NCBI GenBank assembly: GCA_963573305.1
Contig: OY754335.1
Location: 48,319,985 to 48,383,984 of the forward strand
Direction: 5' to 3'
Length of the DNA: 64,000 nt
Source: Pyrrhosoma nymphula
Lineage: Eukaryota > Arthropoda > Insecta > Odonata > Coenagrionidae
The notes beneath the pieces were generated by a model. It was not told where the DNA came from. It saw only the letters and a list, made by a program, of their open reading frames with translations, and ran no database searches. This document shows, piece by piece, positions 11,255 to 23,336 of this stretch (within the stretch, counting starts at the first letter, position 1; the number at the start of each line of letters is the position of its first letter). The position numbers were made by a program, and so were the translations under genes.

Positions 11255-11690
11255 GGGAGTACCTCTACATCTTCATAATGTCCTGCAAGCCACGTCAAGA
11301 AATTGTCGCAAGGTTTGAGTGATGAGCCACCAACATGCACTACAGTACGCCCTAATAAAGATAATGAAACTAGGATTATCAACGCAATAGCAAAAACCTG
11401 CAAACCCTTGTCAGGCATTGAAATTTAAACAAAATGCACTACAATATGTGTAAGCTACCAAGTTTACAGAAAATATTTCCGCAAATGTATTTTGCAACCA
11501 AATGAACGCACAGGAATACAAGAGCCACACAGGAGATATGCAAGGCGTGCTTTTAGTACTACGTAGAAGATTAGTGAGCAAATCAACTACTTACCTACAT
11601 AACCTATCAACAAACCTAGCTTAGATTCTCATTGGCAGCTATTATAGTCTCTTATCGTTCGCGGGAAAAATGACATTTTAAACCTGTACA
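11255..11690 (+). repeat. Dispersed repeat family R1, long copy
   Basis: The order is the same as in the 10385-10850 copy: CTACATCTTCATAATG, CCACCAACATGCACTAC, GTACTACGTAGAAGATTAG, TTAGATTCTCATTGGCAGC and GGGAAAAATGACATTTTAAA. The shared terminal block defines the right end of the family at about 11690. Confidence 0.8.
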
Positions 11691-11759
11691 GAGTACCTAC
11701 GTCTAGCGGCGATGTGACCAAATTCAGCACACATACACATCTACATTAGGGTGGTCCTT

Positions 11760-12050
11760 ATTTTTCACATTTTGAATTTCTTTTGGCACACCCCTCAGAT
11801 TTGTTCCTTATGGTTGGAAAATAAAGCGTGAGAAATATTACTTCAATCGAATAACGGGAAAACGTGCCGCATCGCACTTAAAGTTTTGAAGTTCTGGTGT
11901 TTTTCGGACATAACTGACGATAATAAAACTCTGGGATTTTTCTGTTATTTACAACGACTTGTTAGACATTTTTGGTGTATCACCTGAAATATCTTCAAAT
12001 TCTGTCCTTTGGTTCCCGAGATACAGCCCCAAGAGCGCCCTCTCAGAACG
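11760..12050 (+). repeat. Dispersed repeat family R3, copy 1
   Basis: It aligns with 29250-29560. Shared landmarks are the CACCCC start, CGTGCCGCAT, AGTTTTGAAGTTCTGG against AGTTTAGAAATTTAGG, TTTTTCTGTTATTTACAACG against TTTTCTGTTGTAACCAACG, and CCCGAGATACAGCCCC against TCCGAGATACGGCCCC. Diverged, non-coding, without visible ends. Confidence 0.65.
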
Positions 12051-12174
12051 ATGAAACCTATGTACCTACTCTATTCTGGAAGATATTTTACACTGTTTAC
12101 TATCCATGCAATTAACTCTCATATTTTGTTTAAAAGCATGGAAAGTATGACAAGTCTTCAGTTTTTGGGAGCCG

Positions 12175-12470
12175 TAGCCATGGGCGCCCATACATGGGGG
12201 CAGGGAGCCCCCCCCCCCCCTCCCCCCCAGCCTCCCGGGGAAAATAAAAAAGGGAAGGGAAAATTTAATTTATTGTTTTGCAGGGTTAACTTAATATTTT
12301 AGTAACAAATTTAGAAAATTGTCATTCACCTAAGATGTTACAAAAATGTACTCCTTAGACCTCAAATTTACTTAACTTTCGAGGAGAGGGCTCCTCGGAC
12401 CCCCTCTTCTTACTTCTATATCTTAGCCCCCCTGGAAAATATTGTGTGGGCGCCCATGGCCGTAGCTGCA
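12175..12470. mobile_element. Non-autonomous element with inverted ends
   Basis: The left end contains GCCGTAGCCATGGGCGCCCA; the right end is its near-perfect complement, TGGGCGCCCATGGCCGTAGC. A C-rich tract follows the left end (about 12210-12230). I could not find a matching target duplication, so the outer boundary is approximate and the class (probably hAT-like by its CC/GG-rich subterminal tract) is inferred. Confidence 0.6.
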
Positions 12471-13744
12471 ACACGAAAGCTTTAGTTTCACCAATAATTT
12501 CGTTTCTGAGTGTCATGTGCATTACACTCAGCAAGTAGAGTGTGAAAACCAATTTTGTTACATTGTGTTCACTTAACTTTAATAGATAATTAGCGAAGAT
12601 GAATTCTTCTGATAGTCCTTTGCTTTATCACATATAATATTAATGCACAGTGTCATTTCTGAGAGCTAAACCCCTAATTGGAAGGTGAAGGGGCATTCTA
12701 CGTACTACCCTGCTGGCGTGTTGCAGGGGGTGTGAGGACACCTCCCATGGAAAGGGGATGAAATAGGGAAAAGGATGCAGGAGAGTACAAAGGGAAATTT
12801 CATGCTAACGGTATGTTTTACGTTAGTGCTGTAGTCACGAATGGTGCGCGGAAAAAATAAACCTTTGTACGTTTCAGTTTGGCAGTATCATTTTTACTTT
12901 GTCGCCTCTATCAGTTTCAGAGATATAGTGCGGAGTCAAGTTAACGTCCTCCGTGCCATAGAAACTCTCCTGATCTGAATTTTTAAAAGTAGTTAAAGCC
13001 TATCGAGTAGCCTTCGAGTCATACGGTAACAGAGATGCGGCTCAAATTTCAATCGAATCGTTTATTTGGAAGTTAGCAAAGGTTTAAAACATTTTATATT
13101 ATGCTTGCGGAAGTTCCTCAATGAAAACAATTTTTTCGGTAAAAATTTTAGAAACATTCTTGGCTAATATATAGCCTAATCGCAGCATATAGTCGAATAT
13201 TACTTCTGTAACTGATCGAAGGGAAAATATATGTTAAATATTTTGCGCTAACTCGAAGTAGGCAATTTTTGCCGGACATTCCGCATATTTTGTTAGATTC
13301 AACGTATTAAAGGAAAGAAACTATCAGAGGCGTAAGATATTGGAGAAAAACTGCGGAACCAATAGATTGAAAATTCATTTTTTCCGTGTACAATAAGGGA
13401 TCATAATAGTTGAAATAGATCGATTCTATGATATTCCAACCCTCACTAGGTTGAGTAGACTTTTTGCTTGTGTTTAATAACATTACATCATTATTAACAC
13501 CTCATCCCACTTTAAATGACCGCCATTATTTTGTTTTCTGCACAAAGTAGTATCTCGTAGCATTCATAAATATATAGTATTAGTAATATTAACCTGTAGT
13601 GGTCTCTTAACAAGTGTACTGCATGTTTGGATATTCGTCTACTTAGCAATCACCCAGTTTTTAGTTTGACAGCACACTGTTCTTCTGACTGATTTTTGGT
13701 CTCATCTAGCGGCCGGGGAAACGTGCGAAGTCCTGATTTGAACT
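12471..13744. other. No recognisable gene
   Basis: Non-coding DNA. A piece near 13370-13410 (TTCATTTTTTCCGTG) resembles the terminal block of R1, but is too short to call. Confidence 0.4.
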
Positions 13745-13830
13745 GGGACGAGTGCTGTACGCCTGGTGTGGAATCAATCACCTCGTGCCACACACCGTAG
13801 TGGTGGCTTACACGATACTTTATGGATGTA
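13745..13830 (-). repeat. Dispersed repeat family R1, decayed copy
   Basis: The minus strand carries CTTACATCCATAAAGTATCG, then AAGCCACCACTACGG, then GTGTGGCACGAGGTGATTG, a worn version of the R1 start. Confidence 0.5.
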
Positions 13831-15662
13831 AGTTACTGAAAACATATCATCAGTATCGATTGTACTTTATATTTATTTTTCGTACCAACCTATCCTGAAT
13901 TACGCACAGCTATAGCCGGAAAAATATGTGAACGCTCATGAATGAACTTTCTATCATCACTAAGTACTAGGCACTACCTATTCTTGACAATTGCACCAAC
14001 GACCTCAGTTTTCGGTTGTCCCCTCTAAATAACCAACCTACCAACCAATAAATTTGATGAATTCGCTTCTGGCCGGCAATTTCACTGCCGGGAAATCATG
14101 AATTCGGAGTATATTCTGGAAACATCCGTTCGAGGGACTAAACGACGGGGAGAGAAATTCTCTCTCACATTTTATGTCCAGACCGTCCAGACTCACTTCT
14201 ATCAATCCACTCCGCCCACAGACCGAGACGCCGTGGTTGTGTTTCCTTCACCCGATGGCCCACATGCTGGATGAATCCTGGCGCGGAGCCGAAACATCGG
14301 AAGGACAACACCTCATTCATTGTCCACGAAAAAAAGAACAGGGGTGGGCACTGCAAGTTACTCGTGGCAGGTGCGGAGGGCGTTCTGAAGGATAATATAC
14401 GACTATCTTACCGTTGAAAGTTCCCTCAGGAATTGAATAAGGATGATGGCATTGTTAAGTTACAGAACCTAGTTCCACCCGATAAAACTTTCCGAACACT
14501 TGTTTAAAAATCAGTTGTTAAGTTGTTATTTCTATGGAATCGTGCTTTCTAACTGTTGTACTGCTTCTATAAAACCAATTTTACGTCTTAAACACGCGCA
14601 ATGAAACAATTATATCCATATTTCTATAAAATCTAAACGATTTATCTTATTAATTTATTTGTTTTTTATTTTTATTATTTTATTTATTAATTATCTACAT
14701 TGAAAGTGAGTAATACGCCGGATAGCTACAGCAAAGCTGTAATTATTTCAATTATGTGAGAGACCGTATCAGCACTAACTTTGTGGAAATTATGGACTTC
14801 CTTAATTCGAAAATAAACACTGGTATATTTTCCACACTTTTTATTCTCCACCACCGACCATGGTTTCAGCAAATCATGCCATAATCGGGATACATAATTC
14901 CTTATTTGAATAAGTGTGTTTGCGTAGTAAAAGTATTTAAATTAACATTAAATTAGCATGTTTATTAACAACTGAATAAGTTAGCATATGTACCTCAAAT
15001 TACAATAGTGTAATTAGACGTTGATTTGGCATTGAAGAGCTCAGCGAAAAATAATTAAAGGATTAAAAAAATTATGAAATAAAAATACAGTGAAGTTAAA
15101 ATAAAATTAATCAGTATTAAATATTTTTACACCTCCCCCCAAGAAATCCGCAACGACAAATTTTACCTTGGTTTACAGGCATCGGCTAATTGTGGAAGAG
15201 AGGCTTTTTAGGAGCAGGTGTGGAAAAAATTGAAGAAAACCTGCTAGCCAGGAAAAGGCAAATGGAAGCATGGTAGGAAGAGAAAGGAAGTTTATGTAAG
15301 AGAAACAAAATACTTGGAAATAATGCGATATTGTAGATGAACTTTCGTGAAAATGTTTTAGACCAGGGGTAATACAAATACGCATTTTATAAACCTTGAA
15401 AAGAGATAGAATGCTCATTGACCTGAAGAAGTAAAGTTCATTAGGCACGGGGGTAATTATGTACAAAACATTTAGTAGGTGTAGGTAATACATTTCATCG
15501 ATGATAACTCATTCTAAATCATACACGTACTCGTACATATATACTTTTTATGATTATTTGAAATAATTTAAAACCCTTTAGAGGCATTTGTACAAGCTGG
15601 TCGCAATTGACGTTTGCCGACAGGTGACGTTACGACGACAGGAATGTTACAGATTCCCCCCA
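13831..15662. other. No recognisable gene
   Basis: AT-rich DNA, especially 14640-15130. Minus-strand frames at 15173-15493 are open but Phe/Leu/Ser-rich and match no family I know. Nothing is called here. Confidence 0.4.
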
Positions 15663-16276
15663 TTAGGGGTCCCTCTGAACGCGACTGAGTCAAAGCAAAT
15701 GCTAAAATAAATCTTTTTGTTTATTTGGCTTTAAAAAACAGCTATCACTGATGATCTACGCTAGTTATTGAAAACCAAAATTAAGGTAAAAATATGCAGA
15801 TAATTCCTCAGATATATTTTAATTAACACTTTTTTCAGCCATAGGAGCCGACTTTGGCACCATTTCTACGGAATTACTGTATTTTGACTTCAATTACCAC
15901 AGTAATTAGTTTAAAATAAAAAAATAATGTTGTAAGATACCTTTTATTTTTTTCAATATCACTAGAGTGTTCGCTTCTCATCCACAGGTATCCGTGAAAA
16001 TGGCATTTAAATTTGATTGAAAAATACTCTTATTTCCCCGTCTCATCCACAGGTATCCGTGAAAATGGCATTTAAATTTGATTGAAAAATACTCTTATTT
16101 CCCCGTGTTTCTCCCATGCTTGAATTTAACACCATGTAGTTTCATGTTCAATTTTTGATGAAATTAACGTGGAAAGGAAACATTTTCTTGTTCATATCAG
16201 ATGGACATGTTTTTATATTAGCGTCCAGAAAATGAAATAAATAGCGTCATGTCATTTGACGGTGTAACTACCTTAA
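15663..16276. mobile_element. TTAA-type MITE, copy C
   Basis: The right end reads inward on the minus strand as TTAAGGTAGTTACACCGTC, matching copy B (TTAAGGTGGTTCCACCGT). The left end is worn (TTAG at 15663-15666, then GGGTCCCTCTGAACGCG). The interior aligns with copy B in reverse. A 65-bp block inside is duplicated (15976-16105). Confidence 0.65.
15976..16105 (+). repeat. Exact 65-bp tandem duplication
   Basis: Positions 15976-16040 and 16041-16105 are identical over 65 bases, starting TCTCATCCACAGGTATCC and ending CTTATTTCCCCG. Complete identity points to a recent event compared with the worn element around it, or to an assembly artefact. Confidence 0.95.
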
Positions 16277-16954
16277 ACTGAAATATATACTTTAAATTGA
16301 AGTAGAAGCTCCATTATACTTTGTGACTTCTTCTGGAAACTAATAGACTGAAGACTAAGATTTAATAGAAGAAGTAATTTTTACCGGTATATTTTGTGAC
16401 AGTACATATATTGGAGAAAGCTGAATTATAGAAATACGTAGATATCCATTGAGCCGTTCCTTTCGGGATAGGAATGGTTCAAAAGAGTTTAATTCTTGGT
16501 TTTAAGTCTGAGAAACTGGCTTTCCTTAATAATTTCTGCCATACTACCATATCCTTACGTACCTATTTTGCTTCATTCGTATTCATGATATGTTTTGGTT
16601 CAAAGCTGTTAATTCTAAGCAGGTTTGATTTTTTGTTTATAATCGCCTATTTTGACCAATAAATTTATAACAAATAATATACATCATATTTTTATAACAA
16701 AGCAGCCACTCCTATAAGCCACGGACAAGGATAGTCAGCGCCGCGAAACACAACGATCCTAAGTCTCACTCTCTCAACCATGACTCATACACAACCTGAA
16801 GGGGGAGAGTTGTTAATATTGTATTATTGTTTCATGTGGTGGTTACTTTAAAGTTAAATTGGTTTTTGGTGTAACGTTTTTGGAAATCATGTCTACTCTG
16901 AGATTTTGCTACTGGCTATTAGTCAAAGGTCATTATTTTAAACAGCACGTATAG

Positions 16955-17095
16955 ATCTACATCTACAAAATACCCTGCAAGCCACCTCAGGGGTGTGTGG
17001 CAGGGGGTGAGTAATCACCAACATGCATTACACTATACCCTAGAGTTAGTATAACTACGACTAATTATGCATTAGCATAAATCGCTAATGCTTGT
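16955..17095 (+). repeat. Dispersed repeat family R1, short copy
   Basis: It contains CTACAAAATACCCTGCAAG, CACCTCAGGGGTGTGTGG, CAGGGGGTGAGTAATCACC and AACTACGACTAATTATGC, in the R1 order. A foldback starts about 55 bases to the right. Confidence 0.75.
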
Positions 17096-17149
17096 CACGA
17101 GGCGAAGCCTCAGAAGCATGCATCACTACACTAGATAATTCAAGTAAAG

Positions 17150-17405
17150 AGAAATTGACAAGTGAATTTAAATTAAAGATTAATCCATTTTGTCAACAAA
17201 AGCAGGGGAAACTAGACTCCTACGCATGCATTTTGGTCATCAAGGTGACCATCGGCAGGGAGGGTTTAAGTCTCGTAAACATTGCGAGAATAGTTCACGA
17301 TTTAAATTCACCCTGTCGATGTTCACCTAGATGACCAAAATGCATACATAGGAGTCTAATTTCCTCTGCTTTTACTGACAACTTGAGTCAATTTTCAATT
17401 TAAAA
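17150..17405. mobile_element. Foldback element, arms about 120 bases
   Basis: The left arm blocks AAAGCAGGGGAAACTAGACT, GCATTTTGGTCATCAAGGTG and CAGGGAGGGTTTAA pair with right arm blocks TTTAAATTCACCCTG, CACCTAGATGACCAAAATGC and AGTCTAATTTCCTCTGCTTT. The centre is near 17288. The whole unit folds into a hairpin, as expected of a foldback MITE. No target duplication was resolved. Confidence 0.75.
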
Positions 17406-17597
17406 AGCACGTCTTAGTTCAATAAAAACCTCTTACGTGCTGCTTGGGATGGTGAAGATAAATGGATCGAGTGAGTCATCGATGAATACGTTCTTCAAAG
17501 AGCTGGAGAGGATAGATATATAATTAAAACTCAGAAAAGAAGAGGAAAGGAACTGAAAAGGCACATTTTTTAGACTCAAAAGCATCTTGAAAACTTC

Positions 17598-17790
17598 TCG
17601 AGTTTCCATCTGGGTTATTGGCTCCATTACCGACGTTTCGGCAGCTTGCTTTGCTACCGTCCTTAGGGTGATGAGTGACCTATCACGCTGGAGACTCACC
17701 TAAGAGATGGCTCATCACTCTGAGGACGGCAGCAGAGTAAGCTGCCGAAACGTCGGTCATGGAGTATTAAACTCGGATGTAAGCCCGAGA
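17598..17790. mobile_element. Foldback MITE with CCGACGTTTCGGCAGC arms
   Basis: The left arm ACCGACGTTTCGGCAGCTTG plus CCGTCCTTAGGGTGATGAG pairs with CTCATCACTCTGAGGACGG plus AGCTGCCGAAACGTCGGT. Arms are about 78 bases with a loop of about 35. A related motif (GACGTTTCGACG followed by CGTCCTCAGGG) occurs near 62915-62965, so the family is dispersed. Confidence 0.8.
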
Positions 17791-18384
17791 AATCTTTTTG
17801 GATTTTATTCACCAGGAAAACCTGAAATCTTTTATCATGCCAGTAGGTAGCATTCTGATTGTTCAAAATAGTCAGAGGCCAAATTATTTGCGTCTAGTTA
17901 TGGAAATCGTTCAAAATACGCATGTGAAAACGCGAGTTTTTTACCAAAAGGCAATTAAAAACTTTACATCACCCATTTTTGACACCTTTACTGAAAATTA
18001 ACGCATAAACAATAATAGCGGATGCGATTATCGTGGTTCACTAGTTGTTACCAGCGCACATCAACTCTGCTCCTGAAATGTTATCAAGTGCGCTTGCTGC
18101 CTAGAGTGCAGGGTCTGAAACAAATGGAAAGCAATTGCGCTGTGATGCTTCGAAGTGAAGAGCGCACTAGAGCGAATGGAAAGCTCCCGATACACGAGTT
18201 ACTAATTCATAAAACTAGTGGTGTGGATAGATTATCTGTGGTACAGGGGCAGCATTACTATCCTCTACCTTCCATTTCTCTCTCTATTTTTATTATTATT
18301 GGGTGATCTACCGGTTAAGAAGGTTTAACTGGAAGTAAGTAAGTAAAAATGGTCTCGATTTTTACATGCGCAGGGCCCCGTCTG

Positions 18385-19150
18385 CTAGTATTTGTTTTTT
18401 TCTTCCCAGCATACCTCCCTCCCTTCTTCATCCCGTCCATAAAATCTATTCTCTTTCTTCCCCTTCCCCGCTTACCCAACATCCTCCCCTCTATTGCAAC
18501 TTAAGTAACCCTTTTCTCCTTATTACCCCCTCCAACCACCTACCACTTGCCTCTTCCTAATCTCATCCAGAAGTTTTATTTCCTCACCCACCATACCAAG
18601 CACTTCCTCAATTGTATACATTTCCACCCACAGTACCATCTCCATCATCCTCTTCGCCCAGATCTCGAACGCCTGAAGCCTTTCCTGCTTTATCAGAGTC
18701 CACGTTTCTGCCCCATACAACGCGACACTCCATATCAACCTCTTCACCAACCTCTTCTTTATACCCTTACGCAAGGTCCCCATCATCAGCTTCCCTTCTA
18801 TTACTAAACTCCTGATGTATTCCATTGTCTCGGGCGTGACTTCGTGGAATTTGCTTAGCATTCTAAATGATAAGCATAACTTAGTTTTTCCACATAGATT
18901 TCATACAATAAGACGACCTAGATTTCAACGAAGGTCGTCATCATCACCTAATGATGGCGAGCTTCATCGAAACCTAGGTCGTCATATTGTATTAAATCTA
19001 TGTGGAAAAACTAAGTTATACTTGTCATTTAGAATACTAAACCCTTCCTTCGCTTTTGCTATTCTAGTCCTAATTTCTTTGTTACCACGCCCATTTTCTT
19101 ATGGCGTACCAACCAAGTAATTTAATTGCTCTACTTGCGCAGAATACCGA
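18385..19150 (-). pseudogene. RTE-type LINE fragment, split by a MITE
   Basis: Reading leftward from 19150: VEQLNYLVGTP, a stop, then ENGRGNKEIRTRIAKAKEGF (the YLGS plus RI..AK.AF region after the reverse transcriptase), an inserted hairpin MITE (18861-19034), then MLSKFHEVTPETMEY, the WSVALYGAETWTL motif, RLQAFEIWAKRMM and VLGMVGEE. After the stop at 18523, a diverged REIDFMDGMKKGGRYAGK matches the family's C-terminal RxRxxxLDxxKxGxxY tail. This layout is that of the C-terminal part of RTE (BovB-like) endonuclease-reverse transcriptases. The catalytic region is missing and the fragment is dead. Confidence 0.85.
18861..19034. mobile_element. Hairpin MITE, 174 bp, inserted in the LINE
   Basis: Almost the whole unit is one inverted repeat. 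It starts TTCTAAATGATAAGCATAAC and ends with GTTATACTTGTCATTTAGAA, with arms of about 85 bases centred near 18948. The LINE frame resumes on the other side. Flanks are CA on the left and TA on the right, consistent with a worn TA target duplication (Tc1/mariner type). That class is inferred from the flanks only. Confidence 0.85.
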
Positions 19151-20380
19151 AATATTAGCTTGTGTCGGTGGAACCTGAGGTACCTGGGAGTGCGAAGGAG
19201 TAAATGCGGGGGAGGACGTCTCCGGGTGTTTAAAGGGGAGGAAAGGGGGAGATGGAGGGGGGGGGGAGCGGGAGAAAGAGGGGAAAGGAGATTCCGAGCG
19301 ATGTAGCGGATATCGCCCTGACTCACCCGCGAAGCGCAAAGGATTCAGAAATACCTGCGTGAGGTCGTTTCAATTCGATCCACAGGAGTGTCCCTGGCTT
19401 TTTCCTCCCCCTCTCCATCATCTCCGTCCCCCCACCCCTTCCCCACCCACCCCTAACCCCTCCTTCCCCCCAAAAGAGCTGAAAGAGAGAGAGAGAGAGA
19501 GAAGGGGGGGAAAGCGGGCGAGTTAGGAAGCCCCGAATATTTTGAAATAAAGCATTAATACTCGTCTTTCTAATGTACCGATTAATCACGTCGGATTTGG
19601 AGGTGGTATATTAATTTTTCCTCTCTCTCTCTTTGCTCCAAAAAAGGATGCGTGGCCAAAGGAAGGGGCTAGACGAGGGAGGAGGGGGAAGAGGGGTAGA
19701 GAAAGGCCAAATGTTTCTCCCGTTGGAGGATGGGAGACGCACCGGATGTCTTCCGTCTGGGGCCGGAAACAGAAAGTGTCACCCCTTTACACACGCCCAC
19801 GACTAAGGGTATGCACGGTTCAGACAACTATCGTACGTACGCACCAACGTAGCCCGCTTACACGCGTTCACACTGCACCTTCGTAACTTTCTGCTGCCGT
19901 CCCAAGGAATCGAAACGAACAAATGAAGAGCATGCTGCTAATTCCGGACGAAATGAAGATTCCCGCATCCCTTTCACTTTTAAAAACTTACGAAATATAT
20001 TTAAAAGAAAGTTAGACATAATTTTTACTCATTCATTTAAATAATACTTCACTCCTCTATTTTGTCGCCTTCTTTGATTGTTGTGCTTCATCTTTTCCAG
20101 CACGAGCGCCTACCCAAGGTCAGCTGGCAGCGTTATGAACTATCAGCCTGTCGGTAGCCAACACGGTGAGCCAACTTAGGGCTTGGGGGGTAGGACACGG
20201 CGGCGCGGGGGGCAGTAACTTTTATCGACACCTCTTCGCCGCCACAATCACATGACGTAATGAAATATTAATAGCGTTACACGGGTCAATCAAAATCAAC
20301 GCACCAACGCAACGGTAGCGATCAACGGCAGCCAACGCGCACTCTTACCGAGGAGCTACCCACCGTGGTTCACGCGGCGT
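19150..20380. other. GC- and CpG-rich stretch without a gene call
   Basis: This is the most GC-rich kilobase here, with G/A tracts at 19200-19290 and 19475-19515, C/T tracts at 19400-19470, and frequent CpG at 19790-20360. It could include a promoter, but no splice pair or coding exon was convincing. A (GA)n run lies at 19483-19502. Confidence 0.4.
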
Positions 20381-21364
20381 TTAGCTCCTACGGCGGTAAG
20401 AAGGGGATGTATGTGTACAGGGGATTAACGGTGTGGAGGCAGGGTTGTTCCCCGTTGTCCCTATGTAATGCACGGTCAATCAGAATTTTCATTGAAAACT
20501 CAGAGAATAAGGAGATACAAACTTACTTATTGGACACACTTCGCGACACAATGGCCTCCTGAAAACCGGTATATGGAAAGAGAATTGAATCCGGTGAATT
20601 TGCGAGGAATATCTAATGCAAAAAACATAGGGCAAGTGATGAAAGACGTCAAAATGAAGAAATGAAAGGGTTAACTGAGAGAAGAGAGTGAAGTGGAGAG
20701 CTCCAGAAAACCAGTCATCGGATTGATGACTGATAATGATACACTTACTTTGATGCCATAGCTCGTTCATTACATATAAAATATGATATGAAAATCCCTA
20801 GCAAAGATCTCAATTTATTATTCTGAAAGTACTTGATGCTATTTTTTTCTTTTACCCGAAAGAAAAATGAATGGAAAGAAAAAAATCTTCTCATTTGCAA
20901 AAGCATTCAAAGGTATAGATGAACAAGGAAAAGGTATCGCAAAATAGTCGGTTGGGGAAGGTTGCACACTTAAATTAATACACTTGTCGAACACTGTGAA
21001 TGTTGACTCTTCAATGGCATACGTACGAGTACGAGTTTTACAAAAGCACATGGTCTCCCACCTTAAAACAAGTGAATCACAAAAAGAGAGACAAAAGATA
21101 ATCGCTATTATTACGCGGGAACCAAAACACAAATGAAATAGATAATACATTTTGTGAACGTTCAAATAAAAAAAAAACAAGTAACCTTTTCCATCTTCAA
21201 CAAAAGGAAGGTCATTTCTAACGAATATTCCATATATTTAAATGAGGAGAATACGTGGGAGTTGTGGCTACATTCTTTATACAGAATACTGGCTTCCCAT
21301 AAGTAAGGATTGAATTAGAATTCCCGCCATGGCGGAAATTTTTCAGTGGAATCACGTTCCATAC
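20381..21364. other. No recognisable gene
   Basis: Short open frames on both strands with no known motif. Anonymous DNA. Confidence 0.4.
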
Positions 21365-21560
21365 TTGCGCCATGTGATAGCCGCTTCAAGTGTAATGCTC
21401 CGTCCGTCGAATGGGACGTTGAACTTTGAACCTTCTGGTGCTTTAAGAGTTAGGTGATACCGAAGTCGGATTTCTCTCCGATCTTCATTCCTCAAATAAT
21501 CCTTCCCTAACCAATCTTTCTTAATGGTGGAAATGGCCTCAGCTGTCGGTCGCCACTCCA
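21365..21560 (+). repeat. Dispersed repeat family R2, copy 2
   Basis: It carries CTCCGTCCGTCGAATGGGAC, GAGTTAGGTGATACCGA, GTCGGATTTCTCTCC and TCCTTCCC in the same order as 7290-7640. The frame open across it on the minus strand (69 codons) follows from the repeat and has no known domain. Confidence 0.6.
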
Positions 21561-23257
21561 ATAAACCAATGGAAAAATACTTAAATTACTTCCTTGTAGT
21601 GAAAATGCGCATTTAAAAAAAATGTTCAGTTGATTTTTTAAAAGAATATTGCAAAAATTAGATGGACAAATGATTCTAAAATTACTTTCATTCCGTGCAA
21701 AATCGAGGAAGCCTTATGAAATAAGAAAACCAATTAAGCCCTCCCTCTTTAAAACGGTTTCCAACTTCCCGGTTTTTCTAAGGCCCGGATAGTAGTGAGA
21801 ATCGTTCATTACTCCAATATCCATGAATTTAATTGGAATATGTAATGCCAGTTTTTCCCTCAAACTCTGTTTTTATATTTATCAGTGGAAATAATTCTGA
21901 GAAATATATTTTACCGTAAGCCTGCGACTGTTTAGTATAGTGAGGATTGTTATTTTTGCTTTGTTTACAAAACCACTTAATCCAGTTTGTTTTAAATCGT
22001 CTCCTCACTAATAGGAAAAATCAAACCGAGGAATCGTTGAGTTCCTTCTGGAAAATACGGTTCACTCAGATCGAAGTGTAAATAGTTTTCTTTTTGGCCG
22101 ACACCCAAAACGAGCCTGAGGGGGTATTTCGTTCGGGAAAATGAATGGAGACTTCGGAAAGCTTGGAAATTGGCTCATAATCAGGATAAAATGATTCCTT
22201 TAGCTAATGCAACTGACAGGAATCGTTTTGTCCTTTTTTTTAAAAAAGGTTTGTCGTTCACGGTGGCTAATGGAATTAGCCTGCAAACGTCATAAAAATT
22301 AAGTGCCACTAAGACAGGAGCATGACACTGGGCTGGCCAAATTCCTGACTTTTTTTCGATTCTCACTGCTTCGTGCTCGTAACGCTATGAATTTAATTTC
22401 AACCACAAGATTATGACGGAGTCAGCTTCAAATTCACGACATTTTCAATTTTGGCTACTTTTCAAAATATATGCCTTGTATTAGCGGTTTAGAAGGGATG
22501 AATTGTCGTTCATAGCTTAGCGAAATTATAGGAGCACATGCCAAATTACCATGATGTGACGTTTGTGTAGTGACCATTAAAAATTATTTCAGTGGTAAGC
22601 TGCATGTTATAATAGTTTGTCTCAAGTATGTTTGAATACTATATACATATACATGATTTGCGAGGTGACGATGCAAGATCTAATCTCAGGTGAGGGTAGG
22701 TCCATATTTCGCTTATAAAAATCCTGCCTTCTACTCAGCATGCAAACTGTTGGCCAAAGAATTTAACTTTGTCCTGCGTTGCAAAGTCATCATTTGGTTC
22801 CGTCATTACTCCTTTGTAGTTGCACCTTCATGTTCTAATTCACCGCTAGCTCCCTCTGCAGTGCAATTTTAACCGCGAAAAAAAGAATCACGACCTTTTA
22901 ATAAGCCTTTTTTAATTTCACTGTTGAATCGTAACACTGTTTTTTTTTCATTTAAAGCAAGAGAGAAATTGGGGGAAATAACTATCAATTAATTTCAGTA
23001 ATTAATGCCGACAAGTGACACATTTTTTAAGTAAATAATACATTCGGTGGGTGAAATTAAAGTTTATTTACGTAATATGCGTTCGATATGTATTTCACGT
23101 AGTCTTCCGAGTTGTACAGGCTGCAATACTACCGCCTCCACTTTCATTTGGTAGTGCTATGAAAACCGCGGGAAATGCGCTCGCTGTGATCGCCTTGTGG
23201 CGAAGTTACAAAAGTTAGGAAATTATTTCTAATCATACTTATGCCGCCATTAACCGC
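21561..23257. other. No recognisable gene
   Basis: AT-rich anonymous DNA with no domain-bearing frame and no bounded repeat detected. Confidence 0.4.
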
Positions 23258-23336
23258 ATTTTAAAGGGCATTTGATCTTACTTAAAAATATATAAAAAAT
23301 AAATTTTAAAGGGCATTTGATCTTACTTAAAAATAT
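23258..23336 (+). repeat. Exact 34-bp direct repeat
   Basis: Positions 23258-23291 and 23303-23336 are identical, starting ATTTTAAAGGGCATTTGATC, separated by 11 AT bases. Small local duplication. Confidence 0.95.

Noticed and set aside
15173..15493. Minus-strand 106-codon hydrophobic frame
   Set aside because: Phe/Leu/Ser-rich in an AT-rich region, no motif, no splice or promoter support.
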